This document shows positions 45,875 through 59,300 of a stretch of 64,000 nt of DNA, one piece after another. The notes under the pieces were generated by a model. That model had not been told where the DNA came from, did no database searches, and saw only the letters and a program-made list of their open reading frames with translations. Position 1 is the first letter of the stretch. Each line of letters starts with the position of its first letter. Where the stretch lies: positions 1-64,000 of the forward strand of contig JAPDOI010000948.1 of assembly GCA_029168955.1 (NCBI GenBank), read 5' to 3'. Position numbers and translations under genes: made by a program. The stretch is from Aplectana chamaeleonis. Taxonomy: Eukaryota > Nematoda > Chromadorea > Rhabditida > Cosmocercidae.

Positions 45875-47160
45875 TGTATCCTCCAATCACGGCCCTTCGC
45901 TCCTCTCCCGCCCTTTGCGCGGTTCGGACTCGTTACCACCATCCTCCAAGTCTGCCCTTCAATAACGTGAAATGCATCCCTCGAACAACTCATCCACCAT
46001 GCCTTCTTCACTCAAATTGAGGAAGTTTCCGAGAGTAATAGATCCGTCGGTAAGGATTTTGAGCGATTCCAAGGGCATCGTTGTGATCAGCGCATGATAT
46101 TCTCTATGTCAAGCAGAAAACTTTCAGAATGATTACCTGGGTGTACGAGTTGTATCAGACCTGTTGTACTCAGCAATCGAAGACATTGCACTGGAGAAAG
46201 CTAGAATATAATGGTAGACAAACAACAAATGGGGTACCACAGGAAATCAATGCGAGTCTCGCCTTTACTGAGTTCAAAAATCCGTCGCTGGGAGTGACCC
46301 AAACGCTCTTTTCGTGATCGGCTTGCTCCTCGGAATTTCATGCTTATTTCCAAGATTTAAGATTACGCTTTGGACATAATCGTTACATACATACAACGGC
46401 TGGGCAGGGATAGCAAAAATTTTCCCTGGAGCCCGATTGTGCCTTCAATTTAATCAAAAATCTCACCCTGGAAAGGTTCACGCAGGCTTTGCTTTGGCGG
46501 AATTCGTTGATTTTGAGATCAACTCAACGTGTTTTGTTAATGCATCTTCCGTAAGGCAGTACAGAACGAATCAACAAGGTTTACAATTCTCTCACAACAA
46601 CAATTTACTGCATAAACTGCAAGCAGATTTATAGCTATATAGTAACTTTGTACTGCTCATTCATTCAAATATAACAATCAATATGTAATACCTAATGATA
46701 TGATATGGAATTCATATATCCTCCGAATTCTAAATGTAGACTTCTGGGTTCTTTATCGCGCACAAAAACAACGGAATGTGATTGTTTCTGATAACCCAGT
46801 AGCCTGTTTTTTATAATTGGAGGGCATTTATATGTACAGCAAGACCATAGTTATACTTCAACCGCGCGAAGTCGCCTACGACAGGTGTGTAGAAGAAGTT
46901 GTCGCAGCGATCTTAGCAAATATCGGGTAGCTCTGCATGACGAAACGCCGCGCAAGAGCAAAGCTTCCCTCGGCGACAGGGCGTAAGACCTGTTCCCGCC
47001 CATACTCAGCCCGCTCTAGCGGCAACAAAGTATAACAATTGCCTGAATGCAGTCTTTTTCCAAGAGACAAATCTAAACTCAATGGAAGACTAGAAGGGGG
47101 CAGGAACGATGAGATGATATCAGGGTCTAAATTATAAAGGCGTGGAATTGAACTTATTAC
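45875..47160. other. No gene recognised
   Basis: A segment at about 45990-46140 resembles the interior of the family-2 TTAA element (TGATCAGCG, CTCGAACAACTCATCCACCA). Otherwise unassigned. Confidence 0.4.
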
Positions 47161-47164
47161 ATTT

Positions 47165-47170
47165 ATTTAG
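47165..47170 (-). terminator. Candidate poly(A) signal of the semaphorin gene
   Basis: AATAAA on the - strand (TTTATT on +), about 220 bases past the stop codon at 47391-47393. It is the first canonical hexamer seen downstream. Confidence 0.5.
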
Positions 47171-47390
47171 CCGACGCAGAATCTTTCGTTGGTTTGGTGT
47201 ATTCTGACGCAGTCTGCGTCTGCTGCTGCGCTGAGTCTGCTTCTCCATGTGCTTATATGGTCCTAAAATACACCTAGGCGACGAAAAATTTTGCGTGGAC
47301 TGTAGGTAACCGCGAGAGCTTGGGTGCGCTACTGCACGAGAACCTTTGAATCTATGGAATGAAATATGTATGCATCTAACACGGGTTCAT

Positions 47391-50300
47391 CTAACAATAC
47401 GTCTGAATACTGGAATGCATGCTATTTGATAGACGAGTGTGTGCTGAACTGGTGTAGGCTTCTATCCGAGGCGGTGACAATGAGGTTTTCTTCGTTGGAG
47501 CCCTGCAACAAAAACTTTTATGGTCGTTAGATTACGGAATCAGAGCAAAGACCTTTGCTAAATTGTGGCGGCTTCAACTCAATCGGCTAGAATGTGACAA
47601 TACGAATGTAGTTTCTTACCTTGATCTTGTTAGGAGCAAGTTCAACAATGCTCCGGAAGCGAGTCCAATACAGAACAGGAATCCAGCCCATGGACTTACT
47701 GAAAGTGACGAGTGTTATCGCTGGAGTTGACAACTCATACTGCTGAGTACGAGGGAAGATGTGTGTACTAACAAGTAATATTGAAAATAGTCCATGTATT
47801 GAAGGATGAAGAAATAATTTTTTTGAAGTGTTTCTCGATGGAGGTTGGACTACATATACGCTTTACTAAACTCAGAAATTTCTTGATTTCGGTTGATTTT
47901 GCAGTGGAGAAAGCATAGTTGTCTTGAGATGAAAAGACATTTCGAGGTCTGTCCGAATGAGAAAGACCGGCCACGCGGTCAACGTGCGTGTCGAGCGGCT
48001 GTCGTGGGGCATTTTTCGGTTGTGCCTTTTCACAACTGCAGACATCTGACTGGGATATTATTCAGAATACGTAGTGGACAGTCTCATTCGAACAGAGTTT
48101 AATATGGTTCAAACAGTGCGGTTGCGGAACTTGCGATCATAGTGCTGCACCGCCCTGGACATGGTTCCAAAGCCGTATAAAGCGGAGTTCTAGAATGATC
48201 ATCTATTTAGTGGAGCAGCTCTGACAGAATTCGCCGTGAGCCTTCCACGAACCTGCCGAGTCGTCGAATATCGGGCTTAAAGGCAGTGTTCACGATGATT
48301 CTCGTTTCCAATTTTTCCACTCAAAACAATGCGTTGGCAACTAAGTGTTACCAAAATCACGAAGAAACGGCGAGAAACGCACTAATTCGTCTTATTTCAG
48401 TGACATTATTCTATGGCTTGGACTAGTTGTCTGGTTGGATGAACATGTTCACGGTGGTTGTCACCGGCAAAAAATGGGACTAATCGAAAATGGAAGAATA
48501 TTTTGGGCAAAACAGTATTAGTTAGGGCCCGAAGGAAACAACGGAGCAATAAAGAATGAAGAATTGCGAAAGATGGATCCACAAAAGATCTCATTGTCAC
48601 AACGAACAGTTCCATTGATACTTAAGAGGCGGGCTGATACTTGAGGATTTCGCGCCCTTCTGGTGCGTTTTTCTCGGTTTCTTCGTCATTCCAGTTCCAC
48701 TCGCGGGCCAAACAATCGATTTAGCGAATAATCTCAAAATCGAAGATTATCGTGAACACTGCCTTTAAGGCACCACCGGCCTGGCAGGTTTGGAAGGCAG
48801 GATTACGACTGCACAAACCGTTCGCAAAGCTAATTTCCATCGCCGCCAATCTGCTAATGAATGGTCTTTTGACAGAATCAAAGCAAGTCTACTGCGCCAT
48901 CTGAGGATCCTATCAGAAACATGACATGGTACCTCCAGATTTCTATTTTTCCCCGAACCCACTTCACTCTACACTTTTTTAACAAATGTGCTAATGATGT
49001 AGCACCAGGGACTAGTATTTCCAGATTCGTGCATCGTGTGCATGAAGTCTGTCCAAGTGAGACTGTTCGTCTACGAGGTCCGCGTGCGTGCCATGTCCCG
49101 CAGCATTCTCACGGCTGCATTTGTTCAAAACTCCTGCTAATTGATTCACAAGTCTGGAAAATTCCTCTGCGACGACTGCTCGATACGCACGCCGATCGCG
49201 TTGGCGGACAGTCTCATTCGGGCAGACTTTATGTTGGAACACGGTTTACACAAACATTTTGGAGCTGCAAACACGTTAAACAGATTCGCGGCGGGGTCCA
49301 GACGCCGCGAAACTGGAGGTTGAAAATCGCAGGGTCGAGGTGCTCGCGACTGGCTTTGCGGTAGATTTGCGGTATATTCGCGGCAGGTTCGCGGCAAATT
49401 TGATCGCAGAGAAAACCATCGTGCAGCTGCGAGTTTACTCACTGGTGCATCGTAGAGTAGGTTAGTAGACAAAATGCAAAAACAAAATGAAGGAAACCAA
49501 ATAAAAAAGCGGTGGAAAATAAGCGAATCGCAAGAAAACCATCCCAGATCGCTCTCAAGACACTACACGTATTCTCTCTTTGTGCGCCAGCGCAAGCAAA
49601 AATTTGGGAGATCCCCCACGAAATTCGAATATATTTTTCGAATATTTTGAAATACTTGTACTGTCAATGAAGCCGAATCCTTGCTAATGCTCAGAGTTTT
49701 TAGTTGTGAATTTCAGCTCCAGCGCATAGGCAGAGCATTGGCGTAGACTCTCAACTGCTCGAAGAAATAGGCGGGATACTTACTGTACTCTGCAGAGCTA
49801 GTGTTGACTTCCCTTTGGAAGACTTCTGTGGTGCACGGTAGTTGTGTAGGCGACTCACACAGACATTCCATTTTGCCTTAAAAGTTCTGATAATGGTAAG
49901 GCTACATGCAACTCTAACATCTTTCACTTTTATATGTTGAACCATGGCTCACAGGTTCATTTTACCAGAATAGTGGCAGAGCCCACTTTCCACAATTTAG
50001 GTCTATGGAGGATCAGCAACCCGGCGCGCGGGGTGTCCGAGCCAGAATGTTGAGCGCTGTGCACCTAGAGTAAGGGTCTGCCAGATAGCTGCCACTGATC
50101 CAGTCATCAAACGTGTAGCTGCCACTATGTCTGCTTCCTCTTCAAAGAGGGGTCAGTCACAACACCCGTTCTTTAGGCACTAACACCGGTCGGAACGCGG
50201 ACGGATGGCGGGTTAAAGAAAAACAACCACTCCGCCCGCCACTGTCCCGGGATCGTCTAGGCAGGAGATATTGCCGGGACGATTCCGGGACGATGGCTGT

Positions 50301-53300
50301 CGGTATGACTGAAAGGCAATAAAGAGTGCTTGCTCCGCAGTGGCTCTGACCTCCCGCTAATTTTACCAAGACGTCGAACTTCATGTCTTTCCTGTTTTTA
50401 TAAAGTGGTATGTGGGACACAGCTTGAGGCCACGCTCAGAAGCGTGGGCGTCACAGTGGTGATGTCTGCATGGGTCATTTTCTTAATCATCTTATAGATG
50501 CTAGCCATTCACTTCTCCATGAAGACAGACGATATGTTTATAAAGGACTCACGTTGCAATGGCGGCGCTAGGGTAGTCGTAGTGGTCTTTTCTACGACTT
50601 GGCTGCTGCACTTCGTCACATCTTGAGTTAGGTACTCTCGCCGACTGGAATGTTTTTATGATAGAAGAAAGTACTTCGTCACAATACCGGACATTCAATT
50701 TGCGTTTGGGTAGAAAAAAAAACTGCGGAAAGAATTCTTGGGTCTGTTTGTCATAACTGTCATAACACTTTTCAAAATGGTCCATATAGGAGCTTTTTAG
50801 AAAGAATGACACATGGCTTACTCTTCAAGAGACCCTAAAGGCATCGTACGTGGAGAAAACCACTCACAGTTTTTCGCCTTTATTGCCTTAGCTGTGCTCA
50901 ACTTGGCCCAATGCCAGAGCTTGTTGCGTCAAAAATAGGTTTTTTGCAAGTCTGTGGTTTTGAACGGTTCTTTTGCCATTTTTGTTAAGTTCGCGAAAAA
51001 AACCGTATCATACATATATCTTGTTGGTTTGAGAGAGAATTCTCATGGGGTGTCAGAATTCAGCCCTAATGGCACAAAAAGCTCAAATTTCGGAGAAAAT
51101 ATGTTTCGAAAATTCCAGAACGTTACACTTCCAGCCACTCAGTTTTGTATCTTTTGCGCCTGTGTGGCGCTTCTGTTCCTTGTGCTAGATGATCGACTGG
51201 GAATTTGCCTTTTGTGCCCGCGAAGTTTGTGGTATTTAGTTAACAACGGATGTGGTTTTAGGCGCGAAGACTGACCAAAGAATATACCCACTCAAAAACA
51301 TGAAAAAAGGGTATCGTTTTTTGCTAGTACGATGTCTTTAACGACAAAAAAAGACAACACAATCTAATTGAGACACGAATTGCCAAACAAAGTGTTCTCG
51401 ATGCTGATTCCGGAAAATTCTTTAAATCCTCAAAGGACCTACTTTGAACACAGTCACGGCAAGAGACATGCGACGCTTTTTCGCGTCCTTCATTGGCCCC
51501 AAACACATGAGATATGACCGGTATTTTGTCTGGTATCAAAACTTTCCTGAGGAGTTGAACTTATAATATTACATGCAAATTTTTATAAATGCTCCACTCA
51601 CTACACATTTGCACTGATAGCTACACATTCGGCTCCGTGAAGTACCCATGCGCATTCGGGATCACCAAGTGACAAACATTCTGAGCAGGATTGTACACGA
51701 TGGCATGTCGACGACGGGATCACAATTAGCTGAAAGGTGTGCGCTCGTAATGCATACATGGTCCTTTTCTTTGAGAGAGAAAGCCGCGAGCATCTGCACT
51801 CGTGACACATGTACTGTCCTTATCGGGGCGTAATTTCATCCCAGATAAGGACATTACAAGCATTGCGATGAAACATACCGATAGAAAGGTTGCGCCCGAC
51901 GCAAATGTGTTAGACCGCGTTTATACTTCCATCTCGGGGCGACGCGATCTCACAACATTCGCGAGTATCGATCGAAATCGCGCCACACCACAAAAAATTT
52001 GGAATATGCCGCAGCGTCTCGCCGCGATGGAAGTATGAGCCTGAGCCTGCGGCATACAGTTTGGAGGACTCAAACGTTTCTAAACAGTATAATTTTAGCC
52101 TTCGGAAACAAAGGTGTTCTTTCTTTCACCGCAGAAAATGGGAGAGAATTTACAGTTCAGTTCTGCAATCGCGTTCAGTCCTTATTATCACCATCGTAGA
52201 AGCGAAGCGGTTGTTTTTAAAAAATTCAACTAGAATCATTCTCAAAACAACCGCTTCGCTTCTACGATTGTGATAATGACAATTTGCGGACTGAACGCGA
52301 TTGCGGAACTAGATCATAGATTTCTCTTTTTTCTACTCAGGGCCAACTCAGTTTCCTTAATATTTGAAGCCAACGTGTAGCCCGTGATCATGTTTACCTG
52401 AGTAGGAGTGAGTATCAGCAGTTTCTTGGCAGTCTGTTGATTTGGAAGTCGTTCCACGTGAGCGGAGAGAGAAACGATTGGTGTTCCAGCCTGCAACAAT
52501 TTTTTTTTGATGTGAGAAGTTTACGTGAAGGTGATGGGAATAAATTTATCAGAAAAAATGTTGCGAACAAACGACACCTACGAAAGTGATTTATTTTTTT
52601 TACAAGCGAAACAGCTGTGGAGAAGAGCTCTGTCTCTTATCCGTGTTCATCTATCAATCATTTGCTATTTCTGACTGCAAAGTCATCGTGAGATACAGGA
52701 AAAAGATGGGTAGGTAGTATACTTCGGACCGAATCATACTATTCGAGACTTATTTGAATGATTTTTCGAATTTCGAATCATTCAAAATTTAAAAATATTG
52801 GTTTTGGAATAATATTCGAAATTCGAATATTTTGAAAACGGGCTGTCGAATAATATTGGAAATTCGAATACTCCCGAAAAAGCGGGTTCAAATAATATTC
52901 GAAATTCGAATATTTCAAAGACAGACTTTCGAATAATATTCGAAAGTCGAATACTTTGAAGAGCATATTCGTATTTTTGAATTTCGAATAATTGAAATGC
53001 ATAATCATCATTTGATTAGAAGTTTTTTTTTCTGATCGACCATTGAAAGCACTTTATCAAAGCACTATCTCGACCAGTTCACCACACGCCTGATTTGGGG
53101 ATACCTAACGCTTGGATCTTGGATTGAGATATTGCGTCGGTATATTCCATCGGTGGGATGGGCTGCCTCGAATAGTCCGCCAATGCTAACCGTTTTTCTC
53201 TCTTTTTCGCATTTATCCTCCCTTTCCAAAGAAACAGTTACATGAAATGCGGACGGGAGCGATTGAGCTCATTTGTCTACAATGACTACTCTAGAAGCAT

Positions 53301-56300
53301 TAGCTTCGAGGGGTTATTGTGGGTTGCATTTAGCGAATTGACGTCCATTTCTGTAGTTTGTAAACTTAGACATATTCGGTTTTGACAGTTGAGCGAATTT
53401 GACCAAAACATCGATATTATGATGCAGTAATGCTAGTGAAAAATTTCAAGACTAATAGAATACAACTCGAGGGATGATTTTTCTATTCAAGAACCTGAAA
53501 ATCAGCTACAGAAAAAAGAAGGCATACTCCGCTTCTCTGGGCCAAATTCCGGTCCGCAATTGCGTCTCGACATGCTATGCGGCCGCGCGCATTTGAGTCG
53601 GAAGAGTTTCCAGCGCCGCAGCCGCCAATCTGTTGTCTCTAGGGGGTTCTGGAAACTGGAAAGTAAGCAAAGTTAGAGAAAACTGTATAAAAAAGCCATA
53701 TCGAGTCGGCTTTGGCGCTGGAAACTAGACTGACTCCAGCGCGCGCGTCCGCAAAGCGTGTCGAGATGCAATTTCGGACCGGAATTTGGCCCAGATAAGC
53801 ACAGTAAGGTGTTTGAAAAAAGAAAAAAATAGAGAAATTCGCTGTGGTTTTTTCCAATTCAGCACGCCTCTGGGAAAACTTGCCGCGACAGTGCCGAGAG
53901 AGCACCGCTACCCCCGACTGAGCCCCGACAGCTTCGCGATCATCTATGCGCCGAGACGATTCAATTGCAGTGTCTTGAGCCTCGATAACTCCCCGCCTGA
54001 CACAGTAAATGACAGCTCGAAACTAATTTCTAAAATCGAAGCTATCAATTGTGAATTCGAGAAAGCTTAGCCGAAAAAACAAAAAATATTCGAAAATGCG
54101 AAAAAAATTATTTGAAAATTTGAAAAAATAGATTTTCGAGTATATTCGAAAATTTGAAATTTGAAAAATCTGTTTTTCGAATATATTCGAGAATTCGAAG
54201 TTTGAAAAATCCCATTTTCAAGTTTATTCGAAATTCGAAATTCGAAAATTTTCACAGTTTTGCCCAAGTATAGTACCTATGTAGCACTACATAGGTCTGA
54301 AAGCATTGTTACAGAGACTGGTCCTGGCCGAGAGAAAGTGTAGAGCATAGACATGACCTTCTGATCAAGACACGTTAAAGGAGTTCCATGTGTCAGTTCC
54401 GTTCAATAAAGAAGAAAAAACTTTATTAAATTAGCGCTCTTCTATTTCGAACGGTGGAGAGTCTGGCGTGTGCGATCGTGGTGACTATTGCGATCATAAC
54501 GGCGGTCAGCGCGTTCATAAGGCGTCGTTTATACTCCAGCCTTCGAGTGACGCGGCACAGTGCGTTTCTGTTATACTGGCCATGCACTGCGGTACGATCG
54601 TCATTATAGAATTGCACTTTATACTTTGCTATTCATACTACTAAAAGCCAGCGCGGCACCCTCGTGACGCGCGGGCGTGGCGTAAGAGTATGAATGACCC
54701 GACGCCATGGCGGCGACGGCTGTAACCACTTTTCATCTTAATCCGTCTTTAATTTCATCCCAGTCCATAATAGTTAAATTCAGTACTATCCTCTGCTACC
54801 ATGGTAGTGAACGCGTGCTCAAATTTTGCTTGCTTGACAGAGTGATTCCCATTTTAATCCGCTTCGCCATGGCGTCGCCGCTGGAGTATTCATTGTCTCT
54901 GCAAACGCGTCACGCGCGTACCGCGCGTAGAAAGTATTCATACTACAACGCCTCTTCCGCATGTGACGCGCCTGCTGCGCCGGCGTTGAGGAGTTAGCGC
55001 ATTGGCGCGTCGGGCGGCGGCGAAAGTATGAACGACACCTAACACACGATTACCTTTCTTCACGCACCAGAAAAATCGATCTAAATCTCACCACTTAGCC
55101 ATTCGTGCCCATTCATGAAAAGCTTATTTCCCTTCTCTATGAGAAATGGGGGAGCGAAATGTCTTACACTTTCAGCATTTTGCAGGGTGACCACTAAAAT
55201 AAAGGAAAAGAGAATGCGGACTCGTACAGCAGTTTCTTGCTTCAACTATGGAAAATAGGAATGGTTTTTGCCTATGGGACGCCTATAGATAGACCTTACC
55301 TCAACAGCTTTGATTGACAAAGCATGCTTTGCCTCCAGGTCGACACTTTTTTTGATGACTTTGAATATTTTTCCTTGATCTGTTGCGATGAAAAACACCG
55401 TATTGAGACGACCGGCCAAATCTGCAACAATGTGAAAAATTGTCTTGGTTCACGAATGCTTGTTTCATTCGTAAAAATAGCGCTCAAGATAGCAATCTTT
55501 TTCGAGATACTGACAAAATCTTTTCTGGTGACCACTGTGAAACCTCTTTTGAAAAATGTGGTAAGTGGCGTCGATTACAGGTCTCACAAAATAGCCTTAA
55601 CCCATTCACGACCACGCCTAATTTTGGGTGGCTGCACGTTCGGACCGCGTGCAATATTGCGTCACCGTATAACGTGTCCCACCGGTGGGACACGCTGGCT
55701 TGAATAGCGTCCCACGGGTGATTGCTTTCCCTTTTTTGTGTCTATATTGTAGCTATCAACGAGGGTCGGACAGTATCAGAGTTTGAGCTTTCGAGACGCT
55801 TTCGTTATCAAGAAACAATTATTCAAAACCAAAACGGGGTCAACTGAGCTGCGACGGTTTTAGAAAGGGAAACGTGTTTCAAACGATAGGTTCCTACAAA
55901 GCAACCTAAAAACTAGCAATAGGTGACAAAAGAAATTATAAGGTGCTTTTCAAGTCATTTTAGAGCCGTTTTTTCCTCTACTTCAGCGCACCTGATTTTA
56001 TAAAAGTCTAGATATGTTGTTGCACTTGACCTACTGATGGACCACGAGGTTTTTATTCAAGTATTGGGTAGGTCAATACATTGATCATATGTAGGTTCGA
56101 AGGTAGTTTCTTGTGACGGAGAAATCGATTTTTGAAAATGATGGCCCACCGGTGGGACACGCGGTCCGAAGTGGTAGTCAACGCGTGTCCCACCGGTGGG
56201 ACACGTGGTCGTGAATGGGTTAAAGGCACAGTACACCCTCAGATATGAATTTTGAGATTTTCGTGTAATTGTGTAGAAGACCCCTCCTGTATAACACGTG

Positions 56301-59300
56301 CCAAATGCGAGATCTCAAATCCTCCAAATAAGCGAGATATAAGCGACCACCACGGCCCCGACCCCCTTCGCTCACCACCACAGGCCCGACCCCCTAACAG
56401 ATTTTCGAACTCGATAGCGACTCGATGGATGGATGAATTCCAACAAGTCGTCGTTCTTCAGTCTATTGCCGGACTATCTCCTTATCCTGGTTCGCTCTCG
56501 CGCAACGATTGCGAATGAAGAGAGATACAGGTCTGAGACAACTCGTCCACCAATTTTTCACCCTCAAAATCTAGGCATCTTTGAAGAGCAATAACTCTGT
56601 TCATAGAGGATCCTGGATGATTTCAGAGATACCACTGTTATCAGCTTGTGACTCACTCCAAGAAAAGCTTGGAATCTCAAAATTATTTTTTTGGGTGTCA
56701 TGTGCCTTTAATCTGGCGAAAACACTCAAGAACTTTCGAACACGCTAACCGCAGCCTTGGCGCAACTTATTTGAAAGCTTCACGCCGGCGTTCATCGTGC
56801 GAGCAACTCGTTTCCCTCAATACTCCATGTTGCTGGCAGCCGTTTTTCTTGCACGTAACATGAATGATGGGGCTAGCATGTGACTAGCGAGATAAATACT
56901 GTGAGTTCCTGGTGGGTAACTTAATCAGAATTTACTTGGTACAGCAAACCGACAGATTTTGAATGAATGGACGGAGCTCAAGTAAAGGCTTAGGTTGGAA
57001 GCAGGGCTGTGCGGAAATCTTTTTCAAGACTTTCGAAAACGGAAACAGAAGAAAAATGGTTAAAAAACGTCGGAAACGGAAACGGAAGAGACCGAAAACA
57101 TTATTTGTCTCACTCTCACGCTTCATCGCTGCTCATCGCTTGCGGCTCGCATTCAATAACCAATGAATTCAATCAATAAATTGACAATTATTCGATGTAA
57201 AACCACGCATTTCACCTTTTCGATTTCTCGTCTCTGAAAAATCCGAAAGGGCAATTTTGAAAATTGATCACGAAATGTAGTCGCCTTTTAACACAGTATA
57301 CAGCCTGTCCCCCCAGGATGTAGTCTAAGCGGTACCAGGCGGACGCGAGCGGCCGCGTCGCGTCTTCAATAGTGATTAGAAGTCAATTTTCCGATTCTCC
57401 GCGTTTCTTTTAGAAAATTTCCCTTTGAACTTTAATAGGCTATTGGAGTAAATACCAAGCGATCGAATTTCCGAAACAACAAGCGGAAATTCTCGGCAAG
57501 AATAGGGAAATTCTCTTGTGATTTGCCTCGAACGCGCTGCGCCGCTGCCCGTGTCCACCTCCACCTGTCTTCGCCGAAACTCCTCCCTGAAAGACCCGCT
57601 GTGCGTGCGAGAAGCCGTGTTTCGATTTTTATTGCTGTTTTAGCGGTAGACAAACGAAAAAACGAAAGTTCACAGCGAAAGAGCCCGCAAAATGATTCAT
57701 TTTCAGAGAGAAAGCTATTTGAAAAAAGATTCCCGGAAGGCGTTCAGATTCCTGCCACTCCCGTTTCTTGCCATCATTCTATGGGGTCGCAATTTCAGGA
57801 CTCCGAACTTTGTTAATGATCACAACCAGGCTCAGATATTCGATTGAACACAAGAGGTCGGATGTGATTTCCTGCGCCTCATGATGCCTCCAAACACCCT
57901 AGCCTACGCTCACCACCAGAGATCTTGTAGCACTATTTTACTCCGTTCCAGGGCCCAAAAATTCGGAAAGGGAACAGCCCGAAAAGCACCGGAATTGCGG
58001 AAACGGAATCGGAAACGGAACAGTTCCGCACAGCCCTGGTTGGAAGAAACAGTCAGGAACTTGTGGGTATACAAATCCGGCATGGCATGCTTTTTGAGTT
58101 TCGCAAGGGAGGTAACGCAACAGTTGCTAGCAAAAACATTCGCGATGTTTATCCAAGTGCATTGGACATTCGTAAATGCCAGAGTTGGTTTTCCGAATTG
58201 AAATAGACTATTTTTGGATCTTTCCGACTCTTATCGATCAGGAGGGCCATACTCCTTGAATGACTATTCAGGAAGAGAAGCAGATTGGGAAAGTAAGCAG
58301 AGCAGTATAGGTTCAAGAAAACGACATTACTTTCCAGTCTCCCTCACACGTAGTAGCGTGAACGCGTACATCAGAGAAAAAAGTGAATAACTTACCAACA
58401 ACGTTTTCCTGCACCAGGATTTCGGCAAATCGATCCTTTCCATAATGTACAAACAATGGTGATGCGCTAAGCTCTGAACAACGTTTAAGTGAGTGACAAT
58501 TGTGGTAAACCACTTTAAGCAAAGTGCGAACTACTAACTGGTGGAAATGAGCGGATTGTTCCGGATGTAAGTGTGCTCATAGGTGTCATTTGCCCGTGGA
58601 CAGCTTGACTTTCTGCTGCGGAAAGCGCCAGCCATTCGCTCTGATATCGTAGCGCGTGAGTAGGCACAGACGGCCGACGAGCCGAGACCGGCCAGTTGAG
58701 ATCGGAATGCCCCGTAGACAAAGTGCGCTCCAGGCGCCACAGAGGCGAGCTGGAAATAGAAGTTATTCTGCGAACCATATCATTGTGTAAAGTCTGCCCG
58801 AACGAGAGTGTCCGCCCAAGCGGTCGGCGGGCGTGCCGAGCGGTCGTCACGAATGCATTTTTCGGACGAGCCTACTCACGACTGAGATACAGGCAACTGA
58901 TACATTGTTCACTATTTACCTGATCGTTTTATTATCGATTCACTGGTCCGAAAAAATACCAACACACCCGCCGGCCGCGTGGGCGGACAGCATTTTGTTA
59001 TCACCTCCTATTCTATAGAGAATAGCGTTAAAATGTTGAGGGAAGGAAAATGGTGAATTCTTGCAGTGAAAACCAGAGTGCGAAAATTTGCGTAGGTCAA
59101 GGATCGAACCTTGGACCAGCGCCGCATAGGGCTCCGTCCATAGCAGACGACGAGCGGCAAAGCATCAAGGCGTCCGGCTGCAGTGGTCGCTGGGGAGCCA
59201 GATCAATAACAAATGCTGAAGATGCAAACCCCTAGCGTCATATTACGGTCACTTGACGCTAGGACGTCTGCTGTGGACGGAGCCTGAAGGGAGAGCTTTG

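Noticed and set aside
51423..51529. Possible extra semaphorin exon between the PSI exon and the stalk
   Set aside because: It has plausible splice sites, but its phases do not join exon 9 (phase 2) or exon 11 (phase 1). The exon at 50644-50553 joins both perfectly.
59090..59130. GGATCGAACCTTGG resembling a tRNA T-arm in reverse
   Set aside because: No acceptor stem, anticodon arm or D-arm can be built around it; it lies next to a MITE end.
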